A stretch of 64,000 nt of DNA from Haloarcula nitratireducens (lineage in GTDB: Archaea; Halobacteriota; Halobacteria; Halobacteriales; Haloarculaceae): assembly GCF_019599505.1 (NCBI RefSeq), contig NZ_RKLT01000004.1, forward strand, positions 372,001-436,000, in the 5' to 3' direction. A program made the position numbers and the translations under genes. Positions 44,170-53,921 of this stretch are shown piece by piece (position 1 is the first letter of the stretch; every line of letters starts with the position of its first letter). The notes under the pieces are model-generated. The model was not told where the DNA came from. It saw only the letters and a list, made by a program, of their open reading frames with translations, and searched no databases.

Positions 44170-45849
44170 ATGAGCCAGCGTCAGATGCAGGGCCAGCCGA
44201 TGATAATTCTCGGCGAGGACGCCCAGCGGATGAAGGACAAGTCCGCACAGGAACACAACATCTCGGCCGCTCGCGCGGTCGCCGAGTCCGTACGCTCGAC
44301 ACTCGGCCCGAAGGGAATGGACAAGATGCTCGTCTCCTCGATGGGCGACGTGACCGTCACGAACGACGGCGTCACCATCCTCACGGAGATGGACATCGAC
44401 AACCCGACGGCCTCGATGATCGTCGAGGTCGCCGAAACGCAGGAGGACGAGGCCGGTGACGGCACCACCTCCGCCGTCGCCATCGCCGGCGAACTCCTGA
44501 AGAACGCGGAGGACCTCTTAGACCAGGACATCCACCCGACGGCCATCATCAAAGGGTTCGACATGGCCGCCAAGGAGGCGAAGAAGGAGATCGACGACAT
44601 CGCCACCGAGGTGGACCCCAGCGACGAGGAACTGCTGAAGAGCGTCGCCGAGACGTCGATGACCGGCAAGGGCGCGGAACTCAACAAGGAGCTCCTCGCC
44701 CAGATCATCGTCGACGCGGTCGAGGCCGTCACCGTCGAGGCCGAGGACGGCTCGGTCATCGCGGACCTCGAATACCTCAACATCGAGACCCAGACCGGCA
44801 GCTCGGCGGGCAACTCCGAACTGCTCGAGGGCGCGGTCATCGACAAGGACCCCGTCCACGAGGAGATGCCGACCTCGGTCGAGGACGCGAACGTCCTCCT
44901 GATGGACACTGCCATCGAACTCGAGGAGACGGAGGTCGACGCCCAGCTCTCGGTCGACGATCCGAGCCAGCTCCAGAACTTCCTCGACCAGGAGGAACAG
45001 CAGCTCAAGGACCTCGTCGACAAGGTCGAGGCCACGGGCGCGAACGTCCTGTTCTGTCAGAAGAACATCGACGACATGGCCCAGCACTACCTCGCGGAGA
45101 AGGGCATCCTCGCGGTCAAGCGCTCGAAGAAGTCCGACATCGAGTTCCTCAAGGAGGTCCTCGGCGCGAACGTCGTCTCGGACCTCGACTCGGCCAGCGA
45201 GGACGACCTCGGCCACGGCTCGGTCACCCGTGACGAGGGCGAGGGGCTGTTCTACGTCGAGGGCACCGGCGAGGACGCCCACGGCGTCACGCTGCTGCTC
45301 CGCGGCTCGACCGACCACGTCGTGGACGAACTCGAACGCGGCGTCACCGACGCGCTGGACGTCGTCGCCTCCACCGTCGCCAACGGCTCGGTGCTGGGCG
45401 GCGGCGGCGCGCCCGAAGTCGAGGTCGCCAGCCGACTGCGCGACTACGCCGACGGCGTCGAGGGCCGCGAACAGCTGGCCGTCGAGGCCTTCGCCGACGC
45501 GCTGGAGATCATCCCGCGCACGCTGGCGGAGAACGCCGGCCTCGACAGCATCGACACGCTGGTCGACCTCCGCGCCGCCCACGAGGACGGGCAGGTCAGC
45601 GCCGGCCTGAACGTCTTCACCGGCGACGTCGAGGACACGCTCGAAACCGGCGTCGTCGAGCCGGCCCACGCGAAGACGCAGGCCGTCTCCTCGGCCGCCG
45701 AGGCCGCGAACCTGGTGCTCAAGATCGACGACATCATCGCCGCCGGCGACCTCTCGACCTCCGGTGACGGGGACGAGGGCCCCGGCGGTCCCGGCGGCGC
45801 GCCCGGCGGCATGGGCGGCATGGGCGGCGGTATGGGCGGCATGATGTAG
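44170..45849 (+). CDS. thsA: Thermosome subunit (group II chaperonin)
   Basis: A 559-residue group II chaperonin subunit that folds proteins in the cytoplasm. Motifs include TLGPKGMDKMLV (ATP site), TNDGVTILTEMDIDNP, VVEVAETQEDEAGDGTTSAV and GGGGAPEVEVA; the tail is a GGM-rich run that reaches the ring interior. The ATG at 44170 (MSQRQMQGQPMIILGEDAQR) is the family start. A 47-residue in-frame extension from 44029 has no chaperonin likeness but has its own TATA box. Confidence 0.96.
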   Translation: MSQRQMQGQPMIILGEDAQRMKDKSAQEHNISAARAVAESVRSTLGPKGMDKMLVSSMGDVTVTNDGVTILTEMDIDNPTASMIVEVAETQEDEAGDGTTSAVAIAGELLKNAEDLLDQDIHPTAIIKGFDMAAKEAKKEIDDIATEVDPSDEELLKSVAETSMTGKGAELNKELLAQIIVDAVEAVTVEAEDGSVIADLEYLNIETQTGSSAGNSELLEGAVIDKDPVHEEMPTSVEDANVLLMDTAIELEETEVDAQLSVDDPSQLQNFLDQEEQQLKDLVDKVEATGANVLFCQKNIDDMAQHYLAEKGILAVKRSKKSDIEFLKEVLGANVVSDLDSASEDDLGHGSVTRDEGEGLFYVEGTGEDAHGVTLLLRGSTDHVVDELERGVTDALDVVASTVANGSVLGGGGAPEVEVASRLRDYADGVEGREQLAVEAFADALEIIPRTLAENAGLDSIDTLVDLRAAHEDGQVSAGLNVFTGDVEDTLETGVVEPAHAKTQAVSSAAEAANLVLKIDDIIAAGDLSTSGDGDEGPGGPGGAPGGMGGMGGGMGGMM

Positions 45850-46114
45850 GAGAGGCGAGCGTAGCGAGGCGCTCCGAACGAGCGAACGGGCGTAGCCAGT
45901 GAGCCAAGCGGGGAGCCGAACGAAGTGAGGGCCCCCGAAAGTACGAGCGATCACCGCTCGCCCCTTCGAACGGCCCGGACGCGAACCGACGCTTTCTCCC
46001 GTTAACCCCCGTCCGATGTGGCCCGGTTTTCGGATACCGACAGTCGGCTGAACGCCCGTTTCCGGGCGGAACCGGCCCAAAAGGTGATTACCCCCCGTTT
46101 TCTCGTAACGAACG
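45850..46114. other. Intergenic region after the thermosome gene
   Basis: This 265-base gap contains several motif-like pieces (GCGAGCGTAGCGAGGC, GAACGAAGTGAGGGC at about 45919) and hairpins, among them CGAGCG/CGCTCG near 45944 and GCCCG/CGGGC near 46054. The kinase promoter should lie near 46080-46090. I find no gene in it. Confidence 0.55.
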
Positions 46115-47587
46115 ATGCAACCCCTCTCGCAGTTGCTCTCACGGGTCGGGGGGCGGCGACTCATCTCCGCGCTCGGCGGCCTGTATCTCCTCCTCGCCGT
46201 CGGCTTCCCGGCCACGCTGATCACCGGCGGGCGGACGGTCGGTGACATCTCGCTGGCGTCGATCCTGGTCGGCGGAAGCGGGCTGGTTCTCCTCTACAGC
46301 AGTTACCGCATCCCGAAGACGCGCGTCCGCCCGGAACTGTACGACGTGGTCGCGGGGTGGTGCGTCCGCGCCATCGGCGTGATGGTCTGCATCCTCCTTC
46401 TCGCGGCGCTTCTCGGGACGCTCGCGGACCCGGTTTCCGGCATTCCCATCCTGTCGGCGCTCGCCAGCGTCGCCGGGCTCGGCATCGGTTATCAGGACGC
46501 GAAGGCGAGGACCCGCGCGCTGGACGCCGAGGAACAACAGCGCGCGGCGGAGCGCTACAGTCGGGAACTCGAGCGGTACAAGACCATCGTCGAGACGGTC
46601 AACGACGGCATCTTCGTCGCCGACGCGGCGGACCGATTCACGCTGGTCAACGACGCCTACACGCAGTTGGTCGGCTACGACCGCGAGACGCTCATCGGCG
46701 CGGACACGGCGCTCGTCGCCGCCGAGGGGACGGACGTCGAGGGGATCCGACGGGCGGTCGAACGCGACGTCGGGTCCGGGGGCGGGAAGTCGAAGACCCA
46801 CGAGTCGCAGATCTCGACCGCGTCCGGCGAGACGATCGACGCGGAGATGACCGTCGCACCGCTGCCGTCACCGGCCGACGGCGCTCCGGACAAGGTCGTC
46901 GTCGTCCGCGACGTGACCGAGCGCAACGAGCGCGAGCGCCGGCTCGAAGCGCAGAACGAGCGCCTCGACAGCTTCGCCGGGATGTTGGCCCACGAGCTCC
47001 GCAACCCCGTCAACATCGGGCAGATTTACAGCGCGCAGCTTCCGGCCGAATCGAACCCGGCGGCGGTCGAGTACGTGACAGACGCCTTCGACCGCATCGA
47101 GGACATCATCGACGTCATGCTCGTCATCACGGGCGAGCGGAACGTGGTTCCCTCCTCGGGACGGGTCCAGCTTGCGACAGTCGTCCGGGACGCGTGGGAG
47201 GAGGTAGACGCGCCCGACGCCACCCTCGAACTGGTGGTCGACCTCGCGGTGACGGTCGACGAGACGTACACCAGACACCTCTTTCGGAACCTGTTCGAGA
47301 ACGCCATCGAGCACGGGGGAAGCGACGTCACCGTCACCGTCGGCGAACTCCCGACCGGGTTCTACGTGGCCGACGACGGGATCGGCATCTCGGAGCGCAC
47401 CCGACAGAAGATCTTCCGGTCGGGGTACACCACTGCGGAGGGTCAGGGCGGGATGGGTCTCGGGCTGGCGTTCGTCCAACAGCTGTCGGACGCGTACGGG
47501 TGGACGTGTTCGGTGACCGAGAGCGAGCCCGGCGGGGCGCGCTTCGAGTTCGAAAACGTGACCGACTCGTCCGAGGCCGCTCGCTGA
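46115..47587 (+). CDS. Membrane-bound PAS sensor histidine kinase
   Basis: A 490-residue kinase. About four hydrophobic helices fill residues 15-125 (ALGGLYLLLAVGFPATLI; IGVMVCILLLAALLG). A PAS domain follows (about 150-275; DGIFVADAADRFTLVNDAYT, VVVVRDVTERNERE), then HisKA with MLAHELRNPVNIGQIY (His near 292) and a HATPase domain (FRNLFENAIEH, DDGIGISERTRQKIF, GMGLGLAFVQQL). It should signal from the membrane to an unlinked regulator. Confidence 0.9.
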   Translation: MQPLSQLLSRVGGRRLISALGGLYLLLAVGFPATLITGGRTVGDISLASILVGGSGLVLLYSSYRIPKTRVRPELYDVVAGWCVRAIGVMVCILLLAALLGTLADPVSGIPILSALASVAGLGIGYQDAKARTRALDAEEQQRAAERYSRELERYKTIVETVNDGIFVADAADRFTLVNDAYTQLVGYDRETLIGADTALVAAEGTDVEGIRRAVERDVGSGGGKSKTHESQISTASGETIDAEMTVAPLPSPADGAPDKVVVVRDVTERNERERRLEAQNERLDSFAGMLAHELRNPVNIGQIYSAQLPAESNPAAVEYVTDAFDRIEDIIDVMLVITGERNVVPSSGRVQLATVVRDAWEEVDAPDATLELVVDLAVTVDETYTRHLFRNLFENAIEHGGSDVTVTVGELPTGFYVADDGIGISERTRQKIFRSGYTTAEGQGGMGLGLAFVQQLSDAYGWTCSVTESEPGGARFEFENVTDSSEAAR

Positions 47588-47642
47588 TTCACTCGTCGGG
47601 ACAGGCCAGTAGCGCCGGGAGCGTCCCCTCCGGCGGAATCGA

Positions 47643-48467
47643 TCAACCGTCCGCGAACTCGGGCGTCGTCGTCCCGAGCTCGCCGTACCGCAGCGACTCG
47701 GTGACGCGGAGCGTCGTCCCGTTACGGACGACGGTGTACTGAACGCCGTAGTCGTAGACGAGCCCCTCGGGTCCGACGACGGCGGTGAAGCCGATGTCAC
47801 CGATCCGCTCGGCGGGCGCGACGGGGAACTGCGAGCGGTCGGTCGCGCCGTCGGCGCGGAGGCGATAGACGGGCGCACCGTAGGTCTGCCGGACTTCCTC
47901 GCGGGCCGGGCTCACGTCGGTCACGTTCGCCCCGTCGAAAAGGCCGGTGAGACGGCTGTTGTACGTGGGCTCGAAGAACAGCGCCTCGCGCGGCGGGAGC
48001 GGCGGCGCGCCGATGCCGCGGCCGTCGGCGACGATCTCCCGTCGCGTGGTGCCGTTCACCGTCGTCAACTGGATCGCCCGGCCGTCGGCCCAGCGGGTGC
48101 GTAGCTCCGTCTCCGGGACGTTCGTCCCCGTGACGGTACGCCGGGCGACGTACTCGCGGTAGTTCGCGCCGGTCCGGAACACCGTGGTCTGCCGGAGACG
48201 AACGTCCCCGTCACCGGTCCGAACGGTACGGGTGTGCCGGAGCGTGTATGAGACGTTCGCCAGCCGGGCGACGTGAGCCCGCGTCAGCGCGTCGCTGTCG
48301 GAGACGCCAGCCTCCGTGAGGCCCGGCGCGACGCGGGCCGGCGGCTCCTCGGGAACGGGAGCGGGCGTCAGCGTCTCGGTGGTCGCGTCCGGTGAGCCGA
48401 CGAGACCCGTACACCCGGCGGTGACGAGGCAGCCGGCGAGCAAGACCACGACGGCCGCCCTTCGCAT
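47643..48467 (-). CDS. Putative lipoprotein (DUF7537-type)
   Basis: A 274-residue exported lipoprotein. A signal peptide ends in the lipobox LVTAGC, with the Cys at residue 19 to be lipid-modified. The mature part is beta-rich (YTLRHTRTVRTGDGDVRLRQ; YGVQYTVVRNGTTLRVTESL). The pattern matches haloarchaeal proteins annotated DUF7537. Function unknown; perhaps carrier-like, as in LolA-type shells. Confidence 0.75.
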   Translation of the reverse strand: MRRAAVVVLLAGCLVTAGCTGLVGSPDATTETLTPAPVPEEPPARVAPGLTEAGVSDSDALTRAHVARLANVSYTLRHTRTVRTGDGDVRLRQTTVFRTGANYREYVARRTVTGTNVPETELRTRWADGRAIQLTTVNGTTRREIVADGRGIGAPPLPPREALFFEPTYNSRLTGLFDGANVTDVSPAREEVRQTYGAPVYRLRADGATDRSQFPVAPAERIGDIGFTAVVGPEGLVYDYGVQYTVVRNGTTLRVTESLRYGELGTTTPEFADG

Positions 48468-48568
48468 ACCCCGAGGAGGGCCGCTCGGCGGATAACTGCT
48501 CGGGTGGGAACTATGCCCTCGTGAGAATTATACCGAAGTATAAGTGCCGGGACGTGCCACTTCCTGTC

Positions 48569-49564
48569 ATGCAGACGCTGCTGCTCGGTCCCGACGACGT
48601 GGCGGATCACGCCGACCTGAAAGCGGTCATCGACGCCGTCGAGTCGGCCTTCGCGGCCGACGCGCGCGGCGACACCATCATGCCCGCGAAATCCTACATC
48701 GACCTCCCGCGGTACAACGGCGACTTCCGGTCGATGCCCGCCTACGTGAACGCCGGCGAGTGGGACGCCGCCGCCGTCAAGTGGGTTAACGTCCACCCGG
48801 ACAACCCGACCGACCACGACCTCCCCACCGTGCTGGGGACGCTCATCTACTCGGACCCCGAGACGGCGTTCCCCCTCGCGGTGATGGACGGCACCGTCCT
48901 CACGCGCCTGCGGACGGGCGCGGCCGCCGCCGTCGCCACCGATTACCTCGCCGTCTCCGACGCCCGATCGCTCGGCCTCGTCGGCGCGGGCACGCAGGCC
49001 TACACGCAACTGGAGGCCATCGCCGCCGTCAGGGACATCGAGGAAGTGGTCGTCGCCGACCGCGACGGGGCCAAACAGCGGGCGTTCGCCGAGCGCTTCG
49101 GCGACCGGTTCGACGTGCGACCGGGGTCCATCGAGGACGCCGCCGCCTGCGACGTGCTCTCGACGATAACGCCGGTCGAATCGCCCATCGTCGAGCGGGA
49201 GTGGCTGGGCGAGCGCACGCACGTCAACGCCATTGGGGCCGACGCCGCCGGCAAGCACGAACACGACGACCGGACCCTGCTCGACGCGAAGCTCGTCGTC
49301 GACGACTACGAGCAGTGTACCCACTCCGGCGAGATCAACGTCCCGTGGAGCGAGGGGACGCTCACCGAGGACGACCTCTACGGCGAACTCGGCAGTATCG
49401 TCGCCGGCGACCTGGCCGGGCGCGAACCCGACGACGGCGTCACGCTCTTCGACTCGACGGGGCTGGCGATCCAGGACGTGGCCGCGGCCCACGTCATCTA
49501 CGAGCGCGCTAACGGGGCCGACGACGGCACGCCGTTCTCGCTGGTCGGGACCGACGCCACCTAA
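48569..49564 (+). CDS. Ornithine cyclodeaminase / alanine dehydrogenase family protein
   Basis: A 331-residue NAD-dependent enzyme of the OCD/mu-crystallin family. Signatures are MPAKSYIDLP, AAAVKWVNVHPDNP, MDGTVLTRLRTGAAAAVATDYLA and the Rossmann LGLVGAGTQAYTQLEAI, plus HVNAIGADAAGKHE. It could be alanine dehydrogenase, which in archaea is of this type. A GTATAAG box at about 48538-48544 lies 28 bases before the ATG. Confidence 0.87.
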   Translation: MQTLLLGPDDVADHADLKAVIDAVESAFAADARGDTIMPAKSYIDLPRYNGDFRSMPAYVNAGEWDAAAVKWVNVHPDNPTDHDLPTVLGTLIYSDPETAFPLAVMDGTVLTRLRTGAAAAVATDYLAVSDARSLGLVGAGTQAYTQLEAIAAVRDIEEVVVADRDGAKQRAFAERFGDRFDVRPGSIEDAAACDVLSTITPVESPIVEREWLGERTHVNAIGADAAGKHEHDDRTLLDAKLVVDDYEQCTHSGEINVPWSEGTLTEDDLYGELGSIVAGDLAGREPDDGVTLFDSTGLAIQDVAAAHVIYERANGADDGTPFSLVGTDAT

Positions 49565-49773
49565 CTGGGCGTCAGCGCGTCGGTCACCTTCGAGATGAGC
49601 CAGACGATGAGGATGAACGGCAACAGCGGCATCAGGAGGATCAGCAGGCCCAGAAACATCCCCCAGCCGATGAGGTTCATGGTCTCGTCGGGGTGTGGAC
49701 CGGTGAGCGGGGTGACGGTTCGTAGCGGTTCCGGGAGGATAGAGTCGCCCGACTCGTCAGCGTCTTCTGCCAT
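49561..49773 (-). CDS. Small membrane protein (DUF7535-like)
   Basis: A 70-residue protein with an acidic N-terminus and a long hydrophobic C-terminal part (LIGWGMFLGLLILLMPLLPF continuing to residue ~62), probably one or two helices. Its stop overlaps the preceding convergent gene by four bases. I relate it loosely to DUF7535. Function unknown. Confidence 0.6.
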   Translation of the reverse strand: MAEDADESGDSILPEPLRTVTPLTGPHPDETMNLIGWGMFLGLLILLMPLLPFILIVWLISKVTDALTPS

Positions 49774-49878
49774 GCTCGACGATAGGTCAGGAACCGGCAT
49801 AAGGCTACGGTCGGCGTCGATTCGGGTAGTCCCCGTCGCCGACAGGATGATACCGCTCAGTACCGTCTAGGTGGCACT

Positions 49879-50667
49879 ATGCCCACTCCCGAGGCGGAGC
49901 GCGTCGTCGTGGTCACCGGTGCGAACGAGGGCATCGGCTATCACCTGCTTCGCGCGCTCTACGAGCGCGGGCACCGGGTCGCCGGACTCGATATCGAGGT
50001 GGGGAACCTCCGACCGCTTCGGGAATCGCACCCCGACCGGATTCGGTTCTACGAGTGCGACGTGACGGCCGACGCGGACGTCGAGAGGGCGATAGAGGGG
50101 GTGTTGGCGGAATGGGGACAGATAGATATCCTCGTCAACGACGCCGCGATATTCGACTTCGCCCCGTTCGAAGCGCGGACGCTCGCGGACACGCGACGGG
50201 AGTTTGAAGTGAACTTCTTCGGCTATCTTCGGACTACGCACGCCGTCTTACCGCACATGCGGGAACGCGGCGAGGGGATCGTCCACAACGTGAGTTCCGG
50301 CGTCGGACTCGTCGGGCATCCGGGGCTCTCGGGGTACGCCGCGACGAAGGGAGCCGTCGAGGCGTTCACACGGTCGCTTCGACTGGAACTACGGCGCGAG
50401 AACGTCTGGTGTACGGTGATGCACCCGCCGCTCACACGAACGCGGTCGGCGCTCGAACTCGGCTACCCGGAGTGCCTGCTGAGCGACCCCGCGGACGTGG
50501 GCCGGAAACTGGCGGCCGAGATCGAGTCGACGGGTCCGGTCGTCACGGCCGACTGGACGGTGACACTCGGTCTGGCGCTCGCCCGGCGGTTCCCCTCTAT
50601 CGTCGAGAAGGGGACAGAGCGGTTCGTCACGGAGTTCGAGACGGCCGCCGAGCGGGACGAGCGGTAG
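49879..50667 (+). CDS. SDR-family oxidoreductase
   Basis: A 262-residue short-chain dehydrogenase with VVVVTGANEGIGYHLLRALY, the glycine-rich cofactor site, ILVNDAAIFDF, NVSSGVGLVGHPGL (Ser) and YAATKGAVEAFTRSL (Tyr-Lys). The NAG motif reads NDA. A C-terminal hydrophobic segment (VTLGLALARRFPSI) may associate with the membrane. Substrate unknown. Confidence 0.87.
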   Translation: MPTPEAERVVVVTGANEGIGYHLLRALYERGHRVAGLDIEVGNLRPLRESHPDRIRFYECDVTADADVERAIEGVLAEWGQIDILVNDAAIFDFAPFEARTLADTRREFEVNFFGYLRTTHAVLPHMRERGEGIVHNVSSGVGLVGHPGLSGYAATKGAVEAFTRSLRLELRRENVWCTVMHPPLTRTRSALELGYPECLLSDPADVGRKLAAEIESTGPVVTADWTVTLGLALARRFPSIVEKGTERFVTEFETAAERDER

Positions 50668-50749
50668 GGGCCTCCACACCGCAGACGCCGACTCACCGGT
50701 CCCGTGAAGGGAAAGGTATAGCACCGTCGGTGCCCGAAATCACGGTATC

Positions 50750-53428
50750 ATGACCACGACTGGCGAGGAACGCGAGCGCGGGTTCGACCACGGCGAGGTC
50801 GAACCGCGCTGGCAGGCGGCGTGGGACGCCGCCGACGTGTTCCGCATCGACGACGACGCCGAGGACCCCGAGTACGTGCTGGCGATGTTCCCGTACACCT
50901 CCGGGAGCCTCCACATGGGCCACGTCCGGAACTACACCATCACGGACGCCTTTGCCCGCTTCGAGCGGATGCGCGGGGAGGACGTCCTGCACCCGATGGG
51001 GTGGGACTCCTTCGGCCTGCCCGCCGAGAACGCGGCCGAGGAGCGAGACACCAACCCGCGGGACTGGACCATGCAGTGCATCGACTCGATGAAGGAACAG
51101 CTGACCGAGATGGGCTTCGGGTACGACTGGGAGCGCGAGATCACGACCTGCGAGCCCGAGTACTATCAGTGGAACCAGTGGCTGTTCAAGCGCTTCCGCG
51201 AGGCCGGGCTCGTGGAGCGACAGGCCGCCGAACTGAACTGGTGTCCGTCCTGCGAGACGGTGCTGGCCGACGAGCAGGTCGAAGGCGAGGGGGACGAAGA
51301 GCTGTGTTGGCGCTGTGAGACCCCAATCGAGCACCGCGAGATGGACCAGTGGTTCTTCACCATCACCGACTACGCCGACGAACTGCTGGCGGCTCTAGAC
51401 GACTTGGAGGGGTGGCCGAACAACGTCCGGGAGATGCAGCGCAACTGGATCGGCAAACAGGAGGGCGCGAGCGTCGCCTTCGAGATCCCGGGCTACGGCG
51501 ACGTGGACATCTTCACGACGCGACTGGATACCATCTACGGCGCGACGTACTTCTCGCTGGCCCCCGGTCACCCGGTCGCACAGGAGATCGCCGAGGACAA
51601 CGAGGAGGTCGCCGAGTACGTCGAGATGGCCGAGGCCGCCGACGAGGACGACTTAGACGTGACCTCCGGCGTGTTCACTGGCGAGTACGCGGAGAACCCC
51701 GCGACGGGCGAGGAGATTCCGGTGTACGTCGCCGACTACGTGCTGACCGACGTGGGGACCGGCGCTCTCTATGCCGTGCCCGCCCACGACGACCGCGACC
51801 ACGAGTTCGCCAAGGCCCACGGCGTCCCCATCAAACAGGTCGTCGAACCCGGTCCCGAGGCCGAGGTGGACGCCGACGAGATCGACGTGCAGGAGGAGGC
51901 CTACACCGAGGACGGCGTCCTCGTCGACAGCGGCGAGTTCGACGGCCTCCACAGCGAGGAGGCCCGCGACGCCTTCGTCTCCGAGTTCGACGGCGAGCAC
52001 CGCACCGAGTACAACCTCCGGGACTGGGGCATCTCCCGACAGCGCTACTGGGGCACCCCCATCCCCATGATCCGCTGTGAGGACTGCGGGCACGTCCCGG
52101 TCCCCGACGAGGACCTGCCGGTCGAACTGCCGGAGTTCGTCCACACGACCGGGAACCCCCTCGACGCGGCCGAGGAGTGGAAGCGAGTCGACTGTCCGGA
52201 CTGCGGCGGCGACGCCGTCCGCGAGACGGACACGATGGACACGTTCGTCGACTCCTCGTGGTACTTCCTGCGCTACACCTCGCCGGACCTCGAAGAGGCC
52301 CCCTTCGACGGCGACCGGGCCAGCGACTGGATGCCGGTCGACCAGTACGTCGGCGGCATCGAACACGCCGTGATGCACCTGCTGTACGCCCGCTTCTTCA
52401 CGAAGGTCGTGAACGACCTCGACATGCTCTCGGACGTGCGCGAGCCGTTCACCAACCTGACGAACCAGGGGATGGTGCTCGGCGAGGACGGCCACAAGAT
52501 GTCCAAGAGCCGCGGCAACGGCGTCTCGCCCCAGCGCATCATCGAGGAGTACGGCGCGGACACCGCCCGCCTGTTCATCATGGAGGCCGCCCAGCCGGAG
52601 AAGGAACTGGCCTGGAGCGCCGAGGAGGTCCAGTCGGCCCATTCCTTCCTCCAGAACGTCTACAGATTGTCTGAGGAGTTCGCGGACGGCGCTATCGAGA
52701 TGGGCCCCGACGGCGCGGACATCGCGGACTACGTGAGCCGCGAGATCGACGCGACGGCCGCTCGCGCCACCGAGGAGTACGAGCAGTTCCGCTTCAACCA
52801 CGCGCTGCAGGCGCTGCGGGAACTCGTCTCCCTGCTCCGTCGGTACGAGGACGCGACCACGCCCGACGCCGAGGTGCTCGAACGCGGCGTCAGGGTCGCG
52901 GCGAAACTGCTCGCGCCGGTCGCCCCCCACGTCGGCGAGGAGATGTGGGAGCGCCTAGACCGCGACGGCCTGCTGGCCGAGGCCGATTGGCCCAGCGCCG
53001 AAGCGCCCGAGGGCTACGATATCGAGCGCCGGTTGGTCGAGAACACCCGCGAGGACGTCCGCGACATCGTCGACACCGTCGGAATCGAGGACCCGACGAC
53101 CATCACGCTCGCCGTCGCGCCCGAGTGGAAGCACCGGGTCGTGGAGATCGCTCGCGACGCGGACAACGTCGTCCCCGCGGTGATGCAGAACGAGGACCTC
53201 CAGCGCCACGGCGAGGCCGCCGCCGACTTCGCGAAAGAGCTCGCGGGCCGCGCCCAGTACGACGAGACGCTCTCGCCCGAGGGCGAACTGGCGGCTCTGA
53301 AACGGGCGACGTGGCTCGTCGAACGCGAGTTCGACGCCGAGGTGGTCGTCCGCTCGGCCGAGGACGCCGAGGACTCGCTTGCCAAGAAGGCCGAACCCGG
53401 CCGCCCGGCGATCGACATCCAGGAGTAA
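50750..53428 (+). CDS. leuS: Leucyl-tRNA synthetase
   Basis: An 892-residue class I synthetase. The HIGH motif appears as SGSLHMGHVRNYTITD near residue 50, zinc-like cysteine pairs in WCPSCETVL and CRRCETP-type CWRCETP, a long CP1 editing domain (about 220-420), the KMSKS signature as GHKMSKSRGN near residue 582, and a C-terminal anticodon-binding domain. It charges tRNA-Leu. Its length resembles bacterial-type LeuS, as in haloarchaea. Confidence 0.96.
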   Translation: MTTTGEERERGFDHGEVEPRWQAAWDAADVFRIDDDAEDPEYVLAMFPYTSGSLHMGHVRNYTITDAFARFERMRGEDVLHPMGWDSFGLPAENAAEERDTNPRDWTMQCIDSMKEQLTEMGFGYDWEREITTCEPEYYQWNQWLFKRFREAGLVERQAAELNWCPSCETVLADEQVEGEGDEELCWRCETPIEHREMDQWFFTITDYADELLAALDDLEGWPNNVREMQRNWIGKQEGASVAFEIPGYGDVDIFTTRLDTIYGATYFSLAPGHPVAQEIAEDNEEVAEYVEMAEAADEDDLDVTSGVFTGEYAENPATGEEIPVYVADYVLTDVGTGALYAVPAHDDRDHEFAKAHGVPIKQVVEPGPEAEVDADEIDVQEEAYTEDGVLVDSGEFDGLHSEEARDAFVSEFDGEHRTEYNLRDWGISRQRYWGTPIPMIRCEDCGHVPVPDEDLPVELPEFVHTTGNPLDAAEEWKRVDCPDCGGDAVRETDTMDTFVDSSWYFLRYTSPDLEEAPFDGDRASDWMPVDQYVGGIEHAVMHLLYARFFTKVVNDLDMLSDVREPFTNLTNQGMVLGEDGHKMSKSRGNGVSPQRIIEEYGADTARLFIMEAAQPEKELAWSAEEVQSAHSFLQNVYRLSEEFADGAIEMGPDGADIADYVSREIDATAARATEEYEQFRFNHALQALRELVSLLRRYEDATTPDAEVLERGVRVAAKLLAPVAPHVGEEMWERLDRDGLLAEADWPSAEAPEGYDIERRLVENTREDVRDIVDTVGIEDPTTITLAVAPEWKHRVVEIARDADNVVPAVMQNEDLQRHGEAAADFAKELAGRAQYDETLSPEGELAALKRATWLVEREFDAEVVVRSAEDAEDSLAKKAEPGRPAIDIQE

Positions 53429-53461
53429 CGGGACTCTCCTCCGGCTTTCCCGTCCCGAGCG

Positions 53462-53920
53462 CTACTGTTCAGCGGCGTCGACGAGGCCCGCTTCGTCGAG
53501 GTCGCGCAGCACGTCGGTCGCGTGGCCGTCGGGGCGGACGCCCTCGTAGACGCCGACGACCTGATTCTGCGCGACGACGAACGTCGTCCGGGGGGTCCGG
53601 CCGTCTCTCAGTTCCACGTCGAACGCCTCGGCGACGGTGCCGTCGGGGTCCGCCAGCAGATCGAACCCGAGGTCGTGGGCCTCGGCGAAGTCGCGGTGAC
53701 TGTCCACGTCGTCGGTCGAGACGCCGTAGACGGTGACGCCGGCTTCCTCGTAGTCGTCGGAGCGGTCCTCGAACTGTCTGGCCTCGGTCTTACACCCCGA
53801 CGTGTCGTCTTTCGGGTAGAAGTAGACGACCGTCGGGCGCGAGAAGTCCGGGCGGACCCGCTCGCCGCGCTGGTTCTCGGCGACGACCTCCGGTACCGCC
53901 GTCCCCGGTTCGAGAACCAT
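53462..53920 (-). CDS. Peroxiredoxin (BCP/PrxQ type)
   Basis: A 152-residue peroxiredoxin. The peroxidatic cysteine C43 lies in FYPKDDTSGCKTEARQFED, and TTFVVAQNQVVGVYEGV is typical. There is no second cysteine in the chain, so it is a 1-Cys type. It starts one base after the hsp20 stop and is surely co-transcribed, a stress pair. It is convergent with leuS. Confidence 0.9.
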   Translation of the reverse strand: MVLEPGTAVPEVVAENQRGERVRPDFSRPTVVYFYPKDDTSGCKTEARQFEDRSDDYEEAGVTVYGVSTDDVDSHRDFAEAHDLGFDLLADPDGTVAEAFDVELRDGRTPRTTFVVAQNQVVGVYEGVRPDGHATDVLRDLDEAGLVDAAEQ

Positions 53921-53921
53921 C

